Assembly: GCA_029718625.1 (NCBI GenBank)
Contig: CM056380.1
Span: forward strand, 12,169,493 to 12,233,492
Source: Synaphobranchus kaupii
Lineage: Eukaryota; Chordata; Actinopteri; Anguilliformes; Synaphobranchidae
Reading direction: 5' to 3'
Length of the DNA stretch: 64,000 nucleotides
Positions 10,937 to 22,021 of the stretch are shown here, in pieces. The notes beneath the pieces are model-generated. The model saw only the letters and a list, made by a program, of their open reading frames with translations, was not told the DNA's origin and made no database searches. Made by a program: the position numbers and the translations under genes. Every line of letters starts with the position of its first letter. Position 1 is the stretch's first letter.

Positions 10937-11517
10937 TGTTAGAGCTGCAGTAAGAGGATGAGTTTAACTGGAAGCTCTGTCTCCATTTGCTGTGAGTTAT
11001 TGATGCAGTAAGAGGATGAGCTGAACTGGAAGCTCTGTCTCCATGTGCTGTGAGTTAGAACTGCAGTAAGAGGATGAGGTTAACTGGAAGCTCTGTCTCC
11101 ATTGGCTGTGAGTTAGAACTGCAGTAAGAGGATGAGGCTAACTGGAAGCTCTGTCCATGTGCTGTGAGTTAGAGCTGCAGTAAGAGGGTGAGGTTAACTG
11201 GAAGCTCTGTGTCCATGTGCTGTGAGTTAGAACTGCAGTAAGAGGATGAGTTTAACTGGAAGCTCTGTGTCCATGTGCTGTAAGTTAGAGCTGCGGTAAG
11301 AGGATGAGGTTAACTGGAAGCTCTGTCTCCATGTGCTGTGTTAGAGCTGCAGTAATGGGAAGAGGTTAACTGGAAGCTCTGTCTCCATTTGCTGTGAGTT
11401 AGAACTGCAGTAAGAGGATGAGTTTAACTGGAAGCTCTGTCTCCATGTGCTGTGAGTTAGAGCAGCAGTAAGAGGATGAGGTTAACTGGAATCTCTCTGT
11501 CCATGTTTTGTTCACAG

Positions 11518-11628
11518 GGTCCAGGTAGAAAGAGCAGGGTCACCTGTCCCCAACTGTCTGTCTATGAAGAGTGATCATTCAATGGATCAACCAATCAATT
11601 TCAAAGGAGAGTTAACAGGAGCTCAAAG
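11518..11628 (+). CDS. NLR linker exon, 111-bp repeat copy 3
   Basis: Intact. It encodes SPVPNCLSMKSDHSMDQPIN and ends ELTGAQR. First exon after the inserted Penelope-like element. Confidence 0.85.
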
Positions 11629-12166
11629 GTAATTAAACATGTTCGTATTGACACTTGTGTTTAATTGTACTTCAATGTCACTGCCACCTGTCATGTGTAG
11701 GTAGGTGAAGTCAGACACCTTCAGGTGGAGGTGAGGTGTATTATTTCATATTCTGACGTGCTGTGAGTTAGAGCTGCAGTAAGAGGATGAGGTTAACTGG
11801 AAGCTCTGTCCATGTGCTGTGAGTTAGAGCTGCAGTAAGAGGATGAGGTTAACTGGAAGCTCTGTCCATGTGCTGTGAGTTAGAGCTGCAGTAAGAGGAT
11901 GAGGTTAACTGGAAGCTCTGTCTCCATTTGCTGTGAGTTAGAACTGCAGTAAGAGGATGAGTTTAACTGGAAGCTCTCTCTCCATGTGCTGTGAGTTGTT
12001 GATGCATTAAGAGGATGAGGTTATCTGGAAGCTCTGTCCATGTGCTGTGAGTTATAGCTGCAGTTAGAGGATGAGGTTAACTGGAAGGTCTGTCCATGTG
12101 CTGTGAGTTATAGCTGCAGTTAGAGGATGAGGTTAATTGGAAGCTCTGTCCATGTTTTGTTCACAG

Positions 12167-12277
12167 GGTCCAGGTAGAAAGAGCAGGGTCACCTGTACCC
12201 AGCTGTCTGTCTATGAAGAGTGATCATTCAATGGATTTACCAATGACATTCAAAGGAGAGTTAACAGGAGATCAAAG
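12167..12277 (+). CDS. NLR linker exon, 111-bp repeat copy 4
   Basis: Intact; encodes the DLPMTFKGELTGDQR version. Its counterpart 1793 bp downstream (13960) shows it belongs to a larger duplicated block. Confidence 0.85.
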
Positions 12278-12477
12278 GTAATTAAACATGTTCGTATTGA
12301 CACTTGTGTTTAATTGTACTTCAATGTCACTGCCACCTGTCATGTGTAGGTAGGTGAAGTCAGACACCTTCAGGTGGAGGTGAGGTGTATTATTTCATAT
12401 TCTGACATGCTATGAGTTAGAGCTGCAGTAAGAGGATGAGGTTAATTGGAAGCTCTGTCTCCATGTTTTGTTCACAG

Positions 12478-12588
12478 GGTCCAGGTACAAAGAGCAGGGT
12501 CACCTGTCCCCAGCTGTCTGTCTATGAAGAGTGATCATTCAATGGGTCAACCAATCAATTTCAAAGGAGAGTTAACAGGAGATCAAAG
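12478..12588 (+). CDS. NLR linker exon, 111-bp repeat copy 5
   Basis: Intact; begins VQVQRAG (Glu to Gln) and encodes SMGQPINFKGELTGDQR. The intron before it is only 200 bp. Duplicated 1793 bp downstream at 14271. Confidence 0.85.
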
Positions 12589-13422
12589 GTAATTAAACAG
12601 GTTCATATATACAATATGGTTTAATTATACTTCAATGTCACTGCTACCTGTCTTTTGTAGGTAGGTGTAGTCAAACACCTTCAGGTGGAGGTGAGGTGTA
12701 TTATTTCATATTCTGACGTTGTGTGAGTTAGAGCTGCAATAAGAGGATGAGATTAACTGGAAGCTCTGTCTCCATTTGCTGTGAGTTATTGATGCATTAA
12801 GAGGATGAGCTGAACTGGAAGCTCTGTCTCCATGTGCTGTGAGTTAGAGCTGCAGTAAGAGGATGAGCTGAACTGGAAGCTCTGTCTCCATGTGCTGTGA
12901 GTTAGAGCTGCAGTAAGAGGATGAGGTTAACTGGAAGCTCTGTCTCCATGTGCTGTGAGTTAGAGCTGCAGTAAGAGGATGAGGTTAACTGGAAGCTCTG
13001 TCTTCATGTGCTGTGTTAGAGCTGCAGTAATGGGAAGAGGTTAACTGGAAGCTCTGTGTCCATGTGCTGTGAGTTAGAACTGCAGTAAGAGGATGAGTTT
13101 AACTGGAAGCTCTGTGTCCATGTGCTGTAAGTTAGAGCTGCGGTAAGAGGATGAGGTTAACTGGAAGCTCTGTCTCCATGTGCTGTGTTAGAGCTGCAGT
13201 AATGGGAAGAGGTTAACTGGAAGCTCTGTCTCCATTTGCTGTGAGTTAGAACTGCAGTAAGAGGATGAGTTTAACTGGAAGCTCTGTCTCCATGTGCTGT
13301 GAGTTAGAGCAGCAGTAAGAGGATGAGGCTAACTGGAAGCTCTGTCTCTATTTGCTGTGAGTTAGAGCTGCAGTAAGAAGATGAGGTTAACTGGAATCTC
13401 TGTCTCCATGTTTTGTTCACAG

Positions 13423-13533
13423 GGTCCAGGTAGAAAGAGCAGGGTCACCTGTACCCAGCTGTCTGTCTATGAAGAGTGATCAATCAATGGATCAACCAAG
13501 GAACTTCAAAGGAGAGTTAACAGGAGCTCAAAG
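13423..13533 (+). CDS. NLR linker exon, 111-bp repeat copy 6
   Basis: Intact; encodes SMKSDQSMDQPRNFKGELTG. Block-equivalent of copy 3, about 1.9 kb downstream. Confidence 0.85.
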
Positions 13534-13959
13534 GTAATTAAACATGTTCGTATTGACACTTGTGTTTAATTGTACTTCAATGTCACTGCCACCTGTCATG
13601 TGTAGGTAGGTGAAGTCAGACACCTTCAGGTGGAGGTGAGGTGTATTATTTCATATTCTGACGTGCTGTGAGTTAGAGCTGCAGTAAGAGGATGAGGTTA
13701 ACTGGAAGCTCTGTCTCCATTTGCTGTGAGTTAGAACTGCAGTAAGAGGATGAGTTTAACTGGAAGCTCTCTCTCCATGTGCTGTGAGTTGTTGATGCAT
13801 TAAGAGGATGAGGTTATCTGGAAGCTCTGTCCATGTGCTGTGAGTTATAGCTGCAGTTAGAGGATGAGGTTAACTGGAAGGTCTGTCCATGTGCTGTGAG
13901 TTATAGCTGCAGTTAGAGGATGAGGTTAATTGGAAGCTCTGTCCATGTTTTGTTCACAG

Positions 13960-14070
13960 GGTCCAGGTAGAAAGAGCAGGGTCACCTGTACCCAGCTGTC
14001 TGTCTATGAAGAGTGATCATTCAATGGATTTACCAATGACATTCAAAGGAGAGTTAACAGGAGATCAAAG
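13960..14070 (+). CDS. NLR linker exon, 111-bp repeat copy 7
   Basis: Intact; apparently identical in coding sequence to copy 4, which fits recent block duplication. Confidence 0.85.
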
Positions 14071-14270
14071 GTAATTAAACATGTTCGTATTGACACTTGT
14101 GTTTAATTGTACTTCAATGTCACTGCCACCTGTCATGTGTAGGTAGGTGAAGTCAGACACCTTCAGGTGGAGGTGAGGTGTATTATTTCATATTCTGACA
14201 TGCTATGAGTTAGAGCTGCAGTAAGAGGATGAGGTTAATTGGAAGCTCTGTCTCCATGTTTTGTTCACAG

Positions 14271-14381
14271 GGTCCAGGTACAAAGAGCAGGGTCACCTGT
14301 CCCCAGCTGTCTGTCTATGAAGAGTGATCATTCAATGGGTCAACCAATCAATTTCAAAGGACAGTTAACAGGAGATCAAAG
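14271..14381 (+). CDS. NLR linker exon, 111-bp repeat copy 8
   Basis: Intact; like copy 5 (VQVQRAG) but with KGQLTG instead of KGELTG. Confidence 0.85.
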
Positions 14382-15043
14382 GTAATTAAACAGGTTCATA
14401 TATACAATATGGTTTAATTATACTTCAATGTCACTGCTACCTGTCTTTTGTAGGTAGGTGTAGTCAAACACCTTCAGGTGGAGGTGAGGTGTATTATTTC
14501 ATATTCTGACGTTGTGTGAGTTAGAGCTGCAATAAGAGGATGAGATTAACTGGAAGCTCTGTCTCCATTTGCTGTGAGTTATTGATGCATTAAGAGGATG
14601 AGCTGAACTGGAAGCTCTGTCTCCATGTGCTGTGAGTTAGAGCTGCAGTAAGAGGATGAGATTAACTGGAAGCTATGTTTCCATGTGCTGTGAGTTAGAG
14701 CTGCAGTAAGAGGATGAGATTAACTGGAAGCTCTGTCTCCATGTGCTGTGAGTTAGAGCTGCAGTAAGAGGATGAGGTTAACTGGAAGCTCTGTCTCCAT
14801 TTGCTGTGAGTTAGAACTGCGGTAAGAGGATGAGTTTAACTGGAAGCTCTCTCTCCATTTGCTGTGAGTTAGAGCTGCGGTAAGAGGATGAGGTTAACTG
14901 GAAGCTCTGTCTCCATGTGCTGTGTTAGAGCTGCAGCAATGGGAAGAGGTTAACTGGAAGCTCTGTGTCCATGTGCTGTGAGTTAGAGCTGCAGTAAGAG
15001 GATGAGGTTAACTGGAATCTCTGTCTCCATGTTTTGTTCACAG

Positions 15044-15154
15044 GGTCCAGGTAGAAAGAGCAGGGTCACCTGTACCCTGCAGTCTCTCTATGAAGAGCGA
15101 TCATTCAATGGCTGAACGAAAGAACTTGAAAGGAGAGTTAATAGGAGATCAAAG
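15044..15154 (+). CDS. NLR linker exon, 111-bp repeat copy 9
   Basis: Intact but the most diverged type: SPVPCSLSMKSDHSMAERKN, ending ELIGDQR. Partner of copy 11. Confidence 0.85.
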
Positions 15155-15822
15155 GTAATTAAACATGTTTGTATTGACACTTGTGTTTAATTGTACTTCA
15201 ATGTCACTGCCACCTGTCATGTGTAGGTAGGTGAAGTCAGACACCTTCAGGTGGAGGTGAGGTGTATTATTTCATATTCTGACGTGCTGTGAGTTAGAGC
15301 TGCATAAAGAGGATGAGGTTAACTGGAAGCTCTGTCCATGTGCTGTGAGTTAGAGCTGCAGTAAGAGGATGAGGCTAACTGGAAGCTCTGTCTCCATTTG
15401 CTGTGAGTTAGAACTGCAGTAAGAGGATGAGTTTAACTGGAAGCTCTGTCTCCATGTGCTGTGTTAGAGCTGCAGTAAGAGGAAGAGGTTAACTCGAAGC
15501 TCTGTCCATGTGCTGTGAGTTAGAGTTGCAGTAAGAGGATGAGGTTAACTGGAAGCTCTGTCTCCATTTGCTGTGAGTTAGAACTGCAGTAAGAGGATGA
15601 GTTTAACTGGAAGCTCTCTCTCCATTTGCTATGAGTTAGAGCTGCGGTAAGAGGATGAGGTTAACTGGAAGCTCTGTCTCCATTTGCTGTGAGTTGTTGA
15701 TGCATTAAGAGGATGAGGTTAACTGGAAGCTCTGTCCTTGTGCTTTGAGTTATAGCTACGGTAAGAGGATGAGGTTAACTGGAAGCTCTGTCTCCATGTG
15801 CTGTCAGTTGTTGATGCATTAA

Positions 15823-17004
15823 AGGATAAGTTCGCTATTTTGGACCTTGGACCCTATTTGCGGTCTGTCTTCCATGAACCTGACACATTGAGTCCATATT
15901 TTCGCTGATCGGTCCAGTATTGAGCTCGCTACAGATTTCCTGTAGGCTCTCACTGGGCTTCAATAGAAGTCAATGGAGCAATTGTAAATGTTATGGAAAA
16001 ACAACGATAAATGTGCTTTTATAGCTCAGTGTGTATTCTTACGGTCTCAGTATGCTCTCCTGTGAAATGTAGGCTATCGCAAACGCAAACCGAACGTTGA
16101 AACAACAGTTCCATTTGAAACAGAACTATTTCTCCGACCGCACTACCTCGCACTGTAAACTTCCGCAGTCTAGCTACGTTGTAGAGAGGGGCGGGCCGCT
16201 TGAAAAGCAGTTGATCACAAATCCTGACCTCCCGTTGGAGTTTACTAGCTAGTAGCCTACAGCAGAACTATTTGTAACGCAGTGTTTGTAATCATCATTT
16301 GCACCTCTTGCAAGAACAACAAAATTCCCCCGAAATTCTTGGTCTAGCCTCGGCAGCGACTTCGGATAACATTACCTGCACAACTTCAGCCTCTCTCTCT
16401 TCTCTTGCTCTCTTATCATCCATCTCTTGTAGTTCCGTGTCCGTGTATTCTGGCTCAAATCTGTAGCCAGTAATGTCAAAGTCAAAATCGAATTCTTCGT
16501 CTTCGTAATCATTATAGTAATCCATCATCCAAGTTTTTTTGTGCAAATTGTACCCTACGTTGCTGCAGGTAAACAAACGCAGACTGCTTACCTAGATAGT
16601 TTCGTAAACGGCCGGCACACCTTCCCGCTCCCCCACCCCCGACACATAGTACTCCGCGGGAGCAGCGAAAACAAGCAACAGAGAAATGCTTACGTCCAAG
16701 CCATGCCAAGCACGTAAAAAGGTTCGGATTGAGATACATTTCACAGGAGAGCATACTGAGACCGGTAACAATACACCCTGAGCTTCCCGTCTCATTTATC
16801 GTACATGAAAGCACATTTATCGTTGTTTTTCCATAACATTTACAATTGCCCCGTTGACTTCTATTGTAGCCCAGTGAGAGCCTACAGGAAACCTGTAGCG
16901 AGCTCAATACTGGACCGATCAGCGAAAATATGGACTCAATGTGTCAGGTTCATGGAAGACAGACTGCAAATAGGGTCCAAGGTCCAAAATAGCGAACTTA
17001 TCCT
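15823..17004. mobile_element. TTAA-target DNA element (1182 bp) inside a minisatellite unit
   Basis: The ends AGGATAAGTTCGCTATTTTG and CAAAATAGCGAACTTATCCT are perfect inverted repeats, and the match continues inwards (GGACCTTGGACCCTATTTGC). It is flanked by TTAA at 15819-15822 and 17005-17008. Removing the element restores the normal minisatellite variant GATGCATTAAGAGG. TTAA duplication is typical of piggyBac and Kolobok superfamilies. It carries a short acidic ORF on the minus strand. Confidence 0.9.
16295..16576 (-). CDS. Acidic ORF with C-terminal Cys cluster in the TTAA element
   Basis: 93 codons. The middle contains ITGYRFEPEYTDTELQEMDD and a charged helix (KRAREEREAEVV). The end is CCSCKRC. 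The YxFEP...acidic helix...CxCxxC layout resembles the N-terminal part of proteins with a P2X7-C-terminal-like domain, common in fish transposon-borne genes. That match is from memory. The frame ends right after the Cys cluster, so a longer parental protein or a further exon is likely. Start codon uncertain; the frame could begin at the internal Met before DYYNDYEDEE. Confidence 0.45.
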   Translation of the reverse strand: MFTCSNVGYNLHKKTWMMDYYNDYEDEEFDFDFDITGYRFEPEYTDTELQEMDDKRAREEREAEVVQVMLSEVAAEARPRISGEFCCSCKRCK

Positions 17005-17166
17005 TTAAGAGGATGAGATTAACTGGAAGCTCTGTCCATGTGCTGTGAGTTATAGCTGCAGTTAGAGGATGAGGTTAACTGGAAGGTATGTCCATGTGCT
17101 GTGAGTTATAGCTGTAGTTAGAGGATGAGGTTAATTGGAAGCTCTGTCTCCATGTTTTGTTCACAG

Positions 17167-17277
17167 GGTCCAGGTAGAAAGAGCGGGGTCACCTGTACCC
17201 AGCTGTCTGTCTATGAAGAGTGATCATTCAATGGGTCAACCAATCAATTTCAAAGGAGAGTTAACAGGAGATCAAAG
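17167..17277 (+). CDS. NLR linker exon, 111-bp repeat copy 10
   Basis: Intact; encodes SMGQPINFKGELTGDQR. The preceding intron carries a 1.2-kb TTAA-target element. Confidence 0.85.
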
Positions 17278-18169
17278 GTAATTAAACAGGTTCATATTGA
17301 CGCTAGGGTTTAATTATACTTCAATGTCACTGCTACCTGTCTTCTGTAGGTTGGTGTAGTCAAACACCTTCAGGTGGAGGTGAGATGTATTATTTCATAT
17401 TCTGACGTGGTGTGAGTTAGAGCTGCAGTAAGAGGATGAGGTTAACTGGAAGCTCTATCTCCATGTGCTGTGAGTTAGAGCTGCAGTAAGACGATGAGGT
17501 TAACTGGAAGTTCTGTGTCCATGTGCTGTGAGTTATTGATGCATTAAGAGGATGAGCTGAACTGGAAGCTCTGTCTCCATGTGCTGTGAGTTAGAGCTGC
17601 AGTAAGAGGATGAGGTTAACTGGAAGCTCTGTCTCCAACTGTTGTGAGTTAGGGCTGCAGTAAGAGGATGAGGTTAACTGGAAGCTCTGTCTCCATTTGC
17701 TGTGAGTTAGAACTGCAGTAAGAGGACGAGTTTAACTGGAAGCTCTGTGTCCATGTGCTGTGAGTTAGAGCTGCAGTAAGAGGATGAGATTAACTGGAAG
17801 CTCTGTCTCCATGTGCTGTGAGTTAGAGCTGCAGTAAGAGGATGAGATTAACTGGAAGCTCTGTCCATGTGCTGTGAGTTAGAGCTGCAGTAAGAGGATG
17901 AGGTTAACTGGAAGCTCTGTCTCCATTTGCTGTGAGTTAGAACTGCGGTAAGAGGATGAGTTTAACTGGAAGCTCTCTCTCCATTTGCTGTGAGTTAGAG
18001 CTGCGGTAAGAGGATGAGGTTAACTGGAAGCTCTGTCTCCATGTGCTGTGTTAGAGCTGCAGCAATGGGAAGAGGTTAACTGGAAGCTCTGTGTCCATGT
18101 GCTGTGAGTTAGAGCTGCAGTAAGAGGATGAGGTTAACTGGAATCTCTGTCTCCATGTTTTATTCACAG

Positions 18170-18280
18170 GGTCCAGGTAGAAAGAGCAGGGTCACCTGTA
18201 CCCTGCAGTCTGTCTATGAAGAGTGATCATTCAATGGCTGAACGAAAGAACTTGAAAGGAGAGTTAACAGGAGATCAAAG
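18170..18280 (+). CDS. NLR linker exon, 111-bp repeat copy 11
   Basis: Intact; the AERKNLKGELTGDQR version, close to copy 9. The acceptor is TTTATTCACAG rather than TTTGTTCACAG. Confidence 0.85.
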
Positions 18281-19166
18281 GTAATTAAACATGTTTGTAT
18301 TGACACTTGTGTTTAATTGTACTTCAATGTCACTGCCACCTGTCATGTGTAGGTAGGTGAAGTCAGACACCTTCAGGTGGAGGTGAGGTGTATTATTTCA
18401 TATTCTGACGTGCTGTGAGTTAGAGCTGCATAAAGAGGATGAGGTTAACTGGAAGCTCTGTCTCCATGTGCTGCGAGTTAGAGCTGCAGTAAGAGGATGA
18501 GGCTAACTGGAAGCTCTGTCTCCATTTGCTGTGAGTTAGAACTGCAGTAAGAGGATGAGTTTAACTGGAAGCTCTGTCTCCATTTGCTGTGAGTTAGAAC
18601 TGCCGTAAGAGGATGAGTTTAACTGGAAGCTCTGTCTCCATGTGCTGTGTTAGAGCTGCAGTAAGAGGATGAGGTTAACTGGAAGCTCTGTCTCCATGTG
18701 CTGTTTTAGAGCTGCAGGAAGAGGTTGTGGTTAAATGGAAGCTGTGTCTCCTTTTGCTGTGAGTAATTGATGCACAAGGATTGAGGTTAACTGGAAGCTC
18801 TCTCTCCATTTCCTGTGAGTTAGAGAAGCAGTAATACGATGAGGTTAACTGAAGCTCTGTCTCCATGTGGTGTGAGTTGGAGCTGCTGGAAGAGGATGAG
18901 ATTAACTGGAAGCTCTGTCTCCATTTGCTGTGAGTTAGAGCTGCAGGAAGAGGATGAGGTTAACTGCAAGCTCTGTCCATGTGCTGTGAGTTATGGCTGC
19001 AGTTAGAGGATGAGGTTAACTGGAAGCTCTGTGTCCATTTGCTGTGAGTTGTTGATGCATTAAGAGGATGAGGTTAACTGGAAGCTCTGTCCATGTGCTG
19101 TGAGTTATAGCTGCAGTTAGAGGATGAGGTTAACTGGAATCTCTGTCTCCCATGTTTTGTTCACAG

Positions 19167-19277
19167 GGTCCAGGTAGAAAGAGCAGGGTCACCTGTACCC
19201 AGCTGTCTGTCTATGAAGAGTGATCATTCAATGGGTACTCCACTTTACTTCAAAGGAGAGTTAACAGGAGATCAAAG
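19167..19277 (+). CDS. NLR linker exon, 111-bp repeat copy 12
   Basis: Intact; encodes SMGTPLYFKGELTGDQR. Last full-length copy of the array. Confidence 0.85.
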
Positions 19278-20083
19278 GTAATTTAACAGGTTCATATTGA
19301 CAATATGGTTTAATTATACTTCAATGTCACTGCTACCTGTCTTCTGTAGGTAGGTGTAGTCAAATACCTTCAAGTGGAGGTGAGGTGTATTATTTCATAT
19401 TCTGACGTGGGTGTGAGTTGTTGATGCATTAAGAGGATGAGGTTAACTGGAAGCTCTGTCTCTATGTGCTGTGAGTTAGAGCTGCAGTAAGAGGATGAGA
19501 TTAACTGGAAGCTTTGTCTCCATGTGCTGTGAGTTAAAAACTGCAGTTACAGGATGAGATTAATTGGAAGCTCTGTCTCCATGTGCCGCAAGTTAGAGCT
19601 GCAGTAAGTGGATGAGGTTAACTGGAAGCTCTGTCTCCTTTTGCTGTGAGTAATTGATGCACGAGGATGAGATTAACTGGGAGCTCTCTCTCCATGTCCT
19701 GTGAGTTTGAGATGCAGTAATAGGATGAGGTTAACTGAAAGCTCTGTCTCCATTTGCTGTGAGTTATTGATGCATTAAGTGGATGAGCTGAACTGGAAGC
19801 TCTGTCCATGTGCTGTGTTAGAGCTGCAGTAATGGGAAGAGGTTAACTGGAAGCTCTGTGTCCATGTGCTGTGAGTTAGAACTGCAGTAAGAGGATGAGA
19901 TTAACTGGAAGCTCTGTCTCCATTTGCTGTGAGTTAGAGCTGTGGTAAGAGGATGAGGTTAACTGGAAGCTCTGTGTCCATGTGCTGTGAGTTAGAGCTG
20001 CAGTAAGAGGATGAGGTAACTGGAAGCTCTGTCCATGTGCTCTGAGTTAGAGCTGCAGTAATGGGTAGAGTTTAACTGGAAGC

Positions 20084-21049
20084 TAGGGGTGGGCGATATG
20101 GCAAAAATATCATATCACGATTTTTTTCAGGCATGATCACGATCCACGATATGATCACGATTCTTTTTCATGTTTTTAAGACTATTTTGCAAGCTAATGA
20201 ACAGTGCGATCAAACCAATATCCCTAATTAAGAAAATATTGCCCTTAAAGGAAACAAAACCTAAAAGAAAAAGAACAGAGACAATTTGTGCCAAAGTAAC
20301 AGATTTTAATCAAGTGCAATTCTGCAAGTATTAACATTTAACAATTCCAAAACGAACATTGGTTTCAAAAGGTAAACAACACTCTGCATCCGTTACCTCT
20401 TTCCAACGCTTACCGGACTTCTCATACGGAGTGCCTCTCTCAAACGCCTTAGTCAGGGTTGTTTGTTTAGGCTTCGTACCGCTACCGCTAGCCTCTAGCT
20501 GCGTGGCTGTGCCTGAGGCACTCACGTGAGATCCCTTGGTTGTTTGGCTTTCCGCGTGCTCTTTGGGGTGCTTTCTCTTCAGGTGATTAAAAAGGTTTGT
20601 CGTGTTGCCATCCGACGTGCGAACATTTTCTTTGCAAACTTTGCAAATAACGGTGTTTTGCACTGTGTCGGTTTTGGAAAACCCAAACCAGTTCCATATC
20701 ACAGACGTCAATTTTTTTTTAGGGACCAACTGCTCCGTGGTGGAAGCCATGCCGCTATGTTGTCAAATAAAAAAAAAGGGGGAGGAAAATAAATCCAAGG
20801 CGCTACATACTGTTTGCTATTATTGGTTTATTGGTGTGTGTTAGGGAAGGTGCAACAGGGACTAGCGAATAGTGTGATTTTAGGTTTGGCTGAGAAAACA
20901 ACGTTGGATGCCGTATATGAGCGTTGTCAGTGCAACTGATAGAATGTGCAGTTTCACTGTAGCCTGATACTCCCGATCTCTCTAGAAAGGCAGATCGTGG
21001 TGACATTTTAATCGTTCACGATCTAATATCGTCATATCGCCCACCCCTA
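20084..21049 (-). mobile_element. hAT element, deletion derivative (966 bp), 8-bp target duplication
   Basis: The ends TAGGGGTGGGCGATATG and CATATCGCCCACCCCTA are inverted repeats. The 8-bp direct repeat CTGGAAGC (20076-20083 and 21050-21057) flanks them and is part of the normal minisatellite unit. The element keeps only a BED zinc-finger exon of the transposase. Confidence 0.92.
20331..20750 (-). pseudogene. hAT transposase N-terminal BED-type zinc finger fragment
   Basis: 139 codons from an ATG with good context. SVIWNWFGFSKTD and then VICKVCKENV...NLFNHLKRKHPKEH form a BED finger (C-x2-C ... H-x4/5-H) at about residues 17-62. A low-complexity Ser/Gly/Thr linker follows, then TTLTKAFERGTPYEKSGKRW, the usual start of the next region of ZBED-like hAT transposases. 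The DDE/RNase H and dimerisation regions are absent, so it cannot be an active transposase. It could at most be a DNA-binding fragment. Confidence 0.85.
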
Positions 21050-21139
21050 CTGGAAGCTCTGTGTCTATGTGCTGTGAGTTAGAGCTGCAGTAAGAGGGTG
21101 AGGTTAACTGGAAGCTCTTTCTCCATGTTTTGTTCACAG

Positions 21140-21188
21140 GGTCCAGGGGTCACCTGAGTCCAGCTGTTTCGAAGAGAGGTTGAAAAGA
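21140..21188 (+). CDS. NLR terminal linker exon, 49 bp
   Basis: The same acceptor (TTTGTTCACAG) and a shortened related sequence encode VQGSPESSCFEERLKR. The donor is AAAAGA|GTGAGT. The length of 49 bp changes the phase from 2 to 0, matching the PYD exon that follows. This is the expected last linker exon of this gene family. Confidence 0.7.
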
Positions 21189-21601
21189 GTGAGTGGTGTC
21201 TGCTTTTTTAGAATTTTTTTAAATAGTTTTGTCACATGCAGACACAATGTCCTTGGGTAAAACAGCAAGGCGCACGGAAACGGAGTGTGAGTTGGTCTCT
21301 TCGACCTTTTATTATTTAGCCGACAATAAACAGACCAAACAGAAATACCTCTTTCCCGTCACCCTCACAGGTTTGGGTAAAGGCAAAGAAAAAATAACTA
21401 ATAATAATAATAATCACAATAATTGGCCTGTTTGTTTGAAGTTTGTTTGAATACATATAATGCATGTATAATATTATGATATGTTATTAATGTTAAGTGT
21501 CTAACATTACGCCAGGGCCTAGTATTACTCATAACCATCCACAGTGTAACATCACACAAACACAATTAACCAGCTTTTTATGAACACATTTTAAACAGCC
21601 T
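21189..21601. other. Intron sequence after the 49-bp NLR exon
   Basis: No exon is seen. A short AAT microsatellite lies near 21398-21415. Confidence 0.5.
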
Positions 21602-21605
21602 TTAA

Positions 21606-22021
21606 AGTGATACTGGAATAGCTTTTCTCAGCCCTTTTTTACAGCTTAAATTTGAATTTGGAGCCGTGGGTAGGTGTGGTTATATGACGATGATGCCACA
21701 CGGTCATATTATGAATATTCATATGGTCAATGAGTGAAAGGGTGTGTCTTGGTGAACTGACTCAGCCCCCTTCCTGCTCTCTATCACCGAGCTCTCTGCT
21801 CACTTTACTAGCCGAGACTCCACCCATTTTTATGCTAAGGATTTTGGGACGTCACGAATCCCCGGAAATGCAGCGCATGGTAAGCCGACACAGAAACTCA
21901 GACGACACCCTCTTCGACGCAATATGAGATTTTCGGATAAATCTCTGTTGTGTATGATCATAGTCTGACCCAAAACATCGGTTTTCAACGCGAAAAGTCG
22001 GCTTTTGACTGCAGTATCACT
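21606..22021. mobile_element. TTAA-target MITE (416 bp)
   Basis: The ends AGTGATACTG and CAGTATCACT are inverted and flanked by TTAA (21602-21605 and 22022-22025). No transposase. Its left 300 bp is similar to the element starting at 60817 (shared GGTCATATTATGAATATT-like and GGGTGTGTCTTGGTGAACTG blocks). Confidence 0.88.

Larger units (their letters stand above)
7835..21125. repeat. 58-bp intronic minisatellite, about a hundred units
   Basis: Units of 54-58 bp (parts: TGCTGTGAGTTAGAGCTGCA, GTAAGAGGATGAGGTTAACT, GGAAGCTCTGTCTCCATG) fill every intron between exon 1 and the 49-bp exon. They are broken only by the exons, by a conserved roughly 150-bp piece after each 111-bp exon, and by three inserted transposons. 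Variants include GTTGTTGATGCATTAAGAGG and a four-base-shorter TCTGTCCATG form. Each unit contains GCAGTAAGAG, which resembles a 5' splice site. Confidence 0.9.

Noticed and set aside
7835..21125. CRISPR-like regular repeats
   Set aside because: Units are contiguous without unique spacers, and the locus is eukaryotic with spliced exons.
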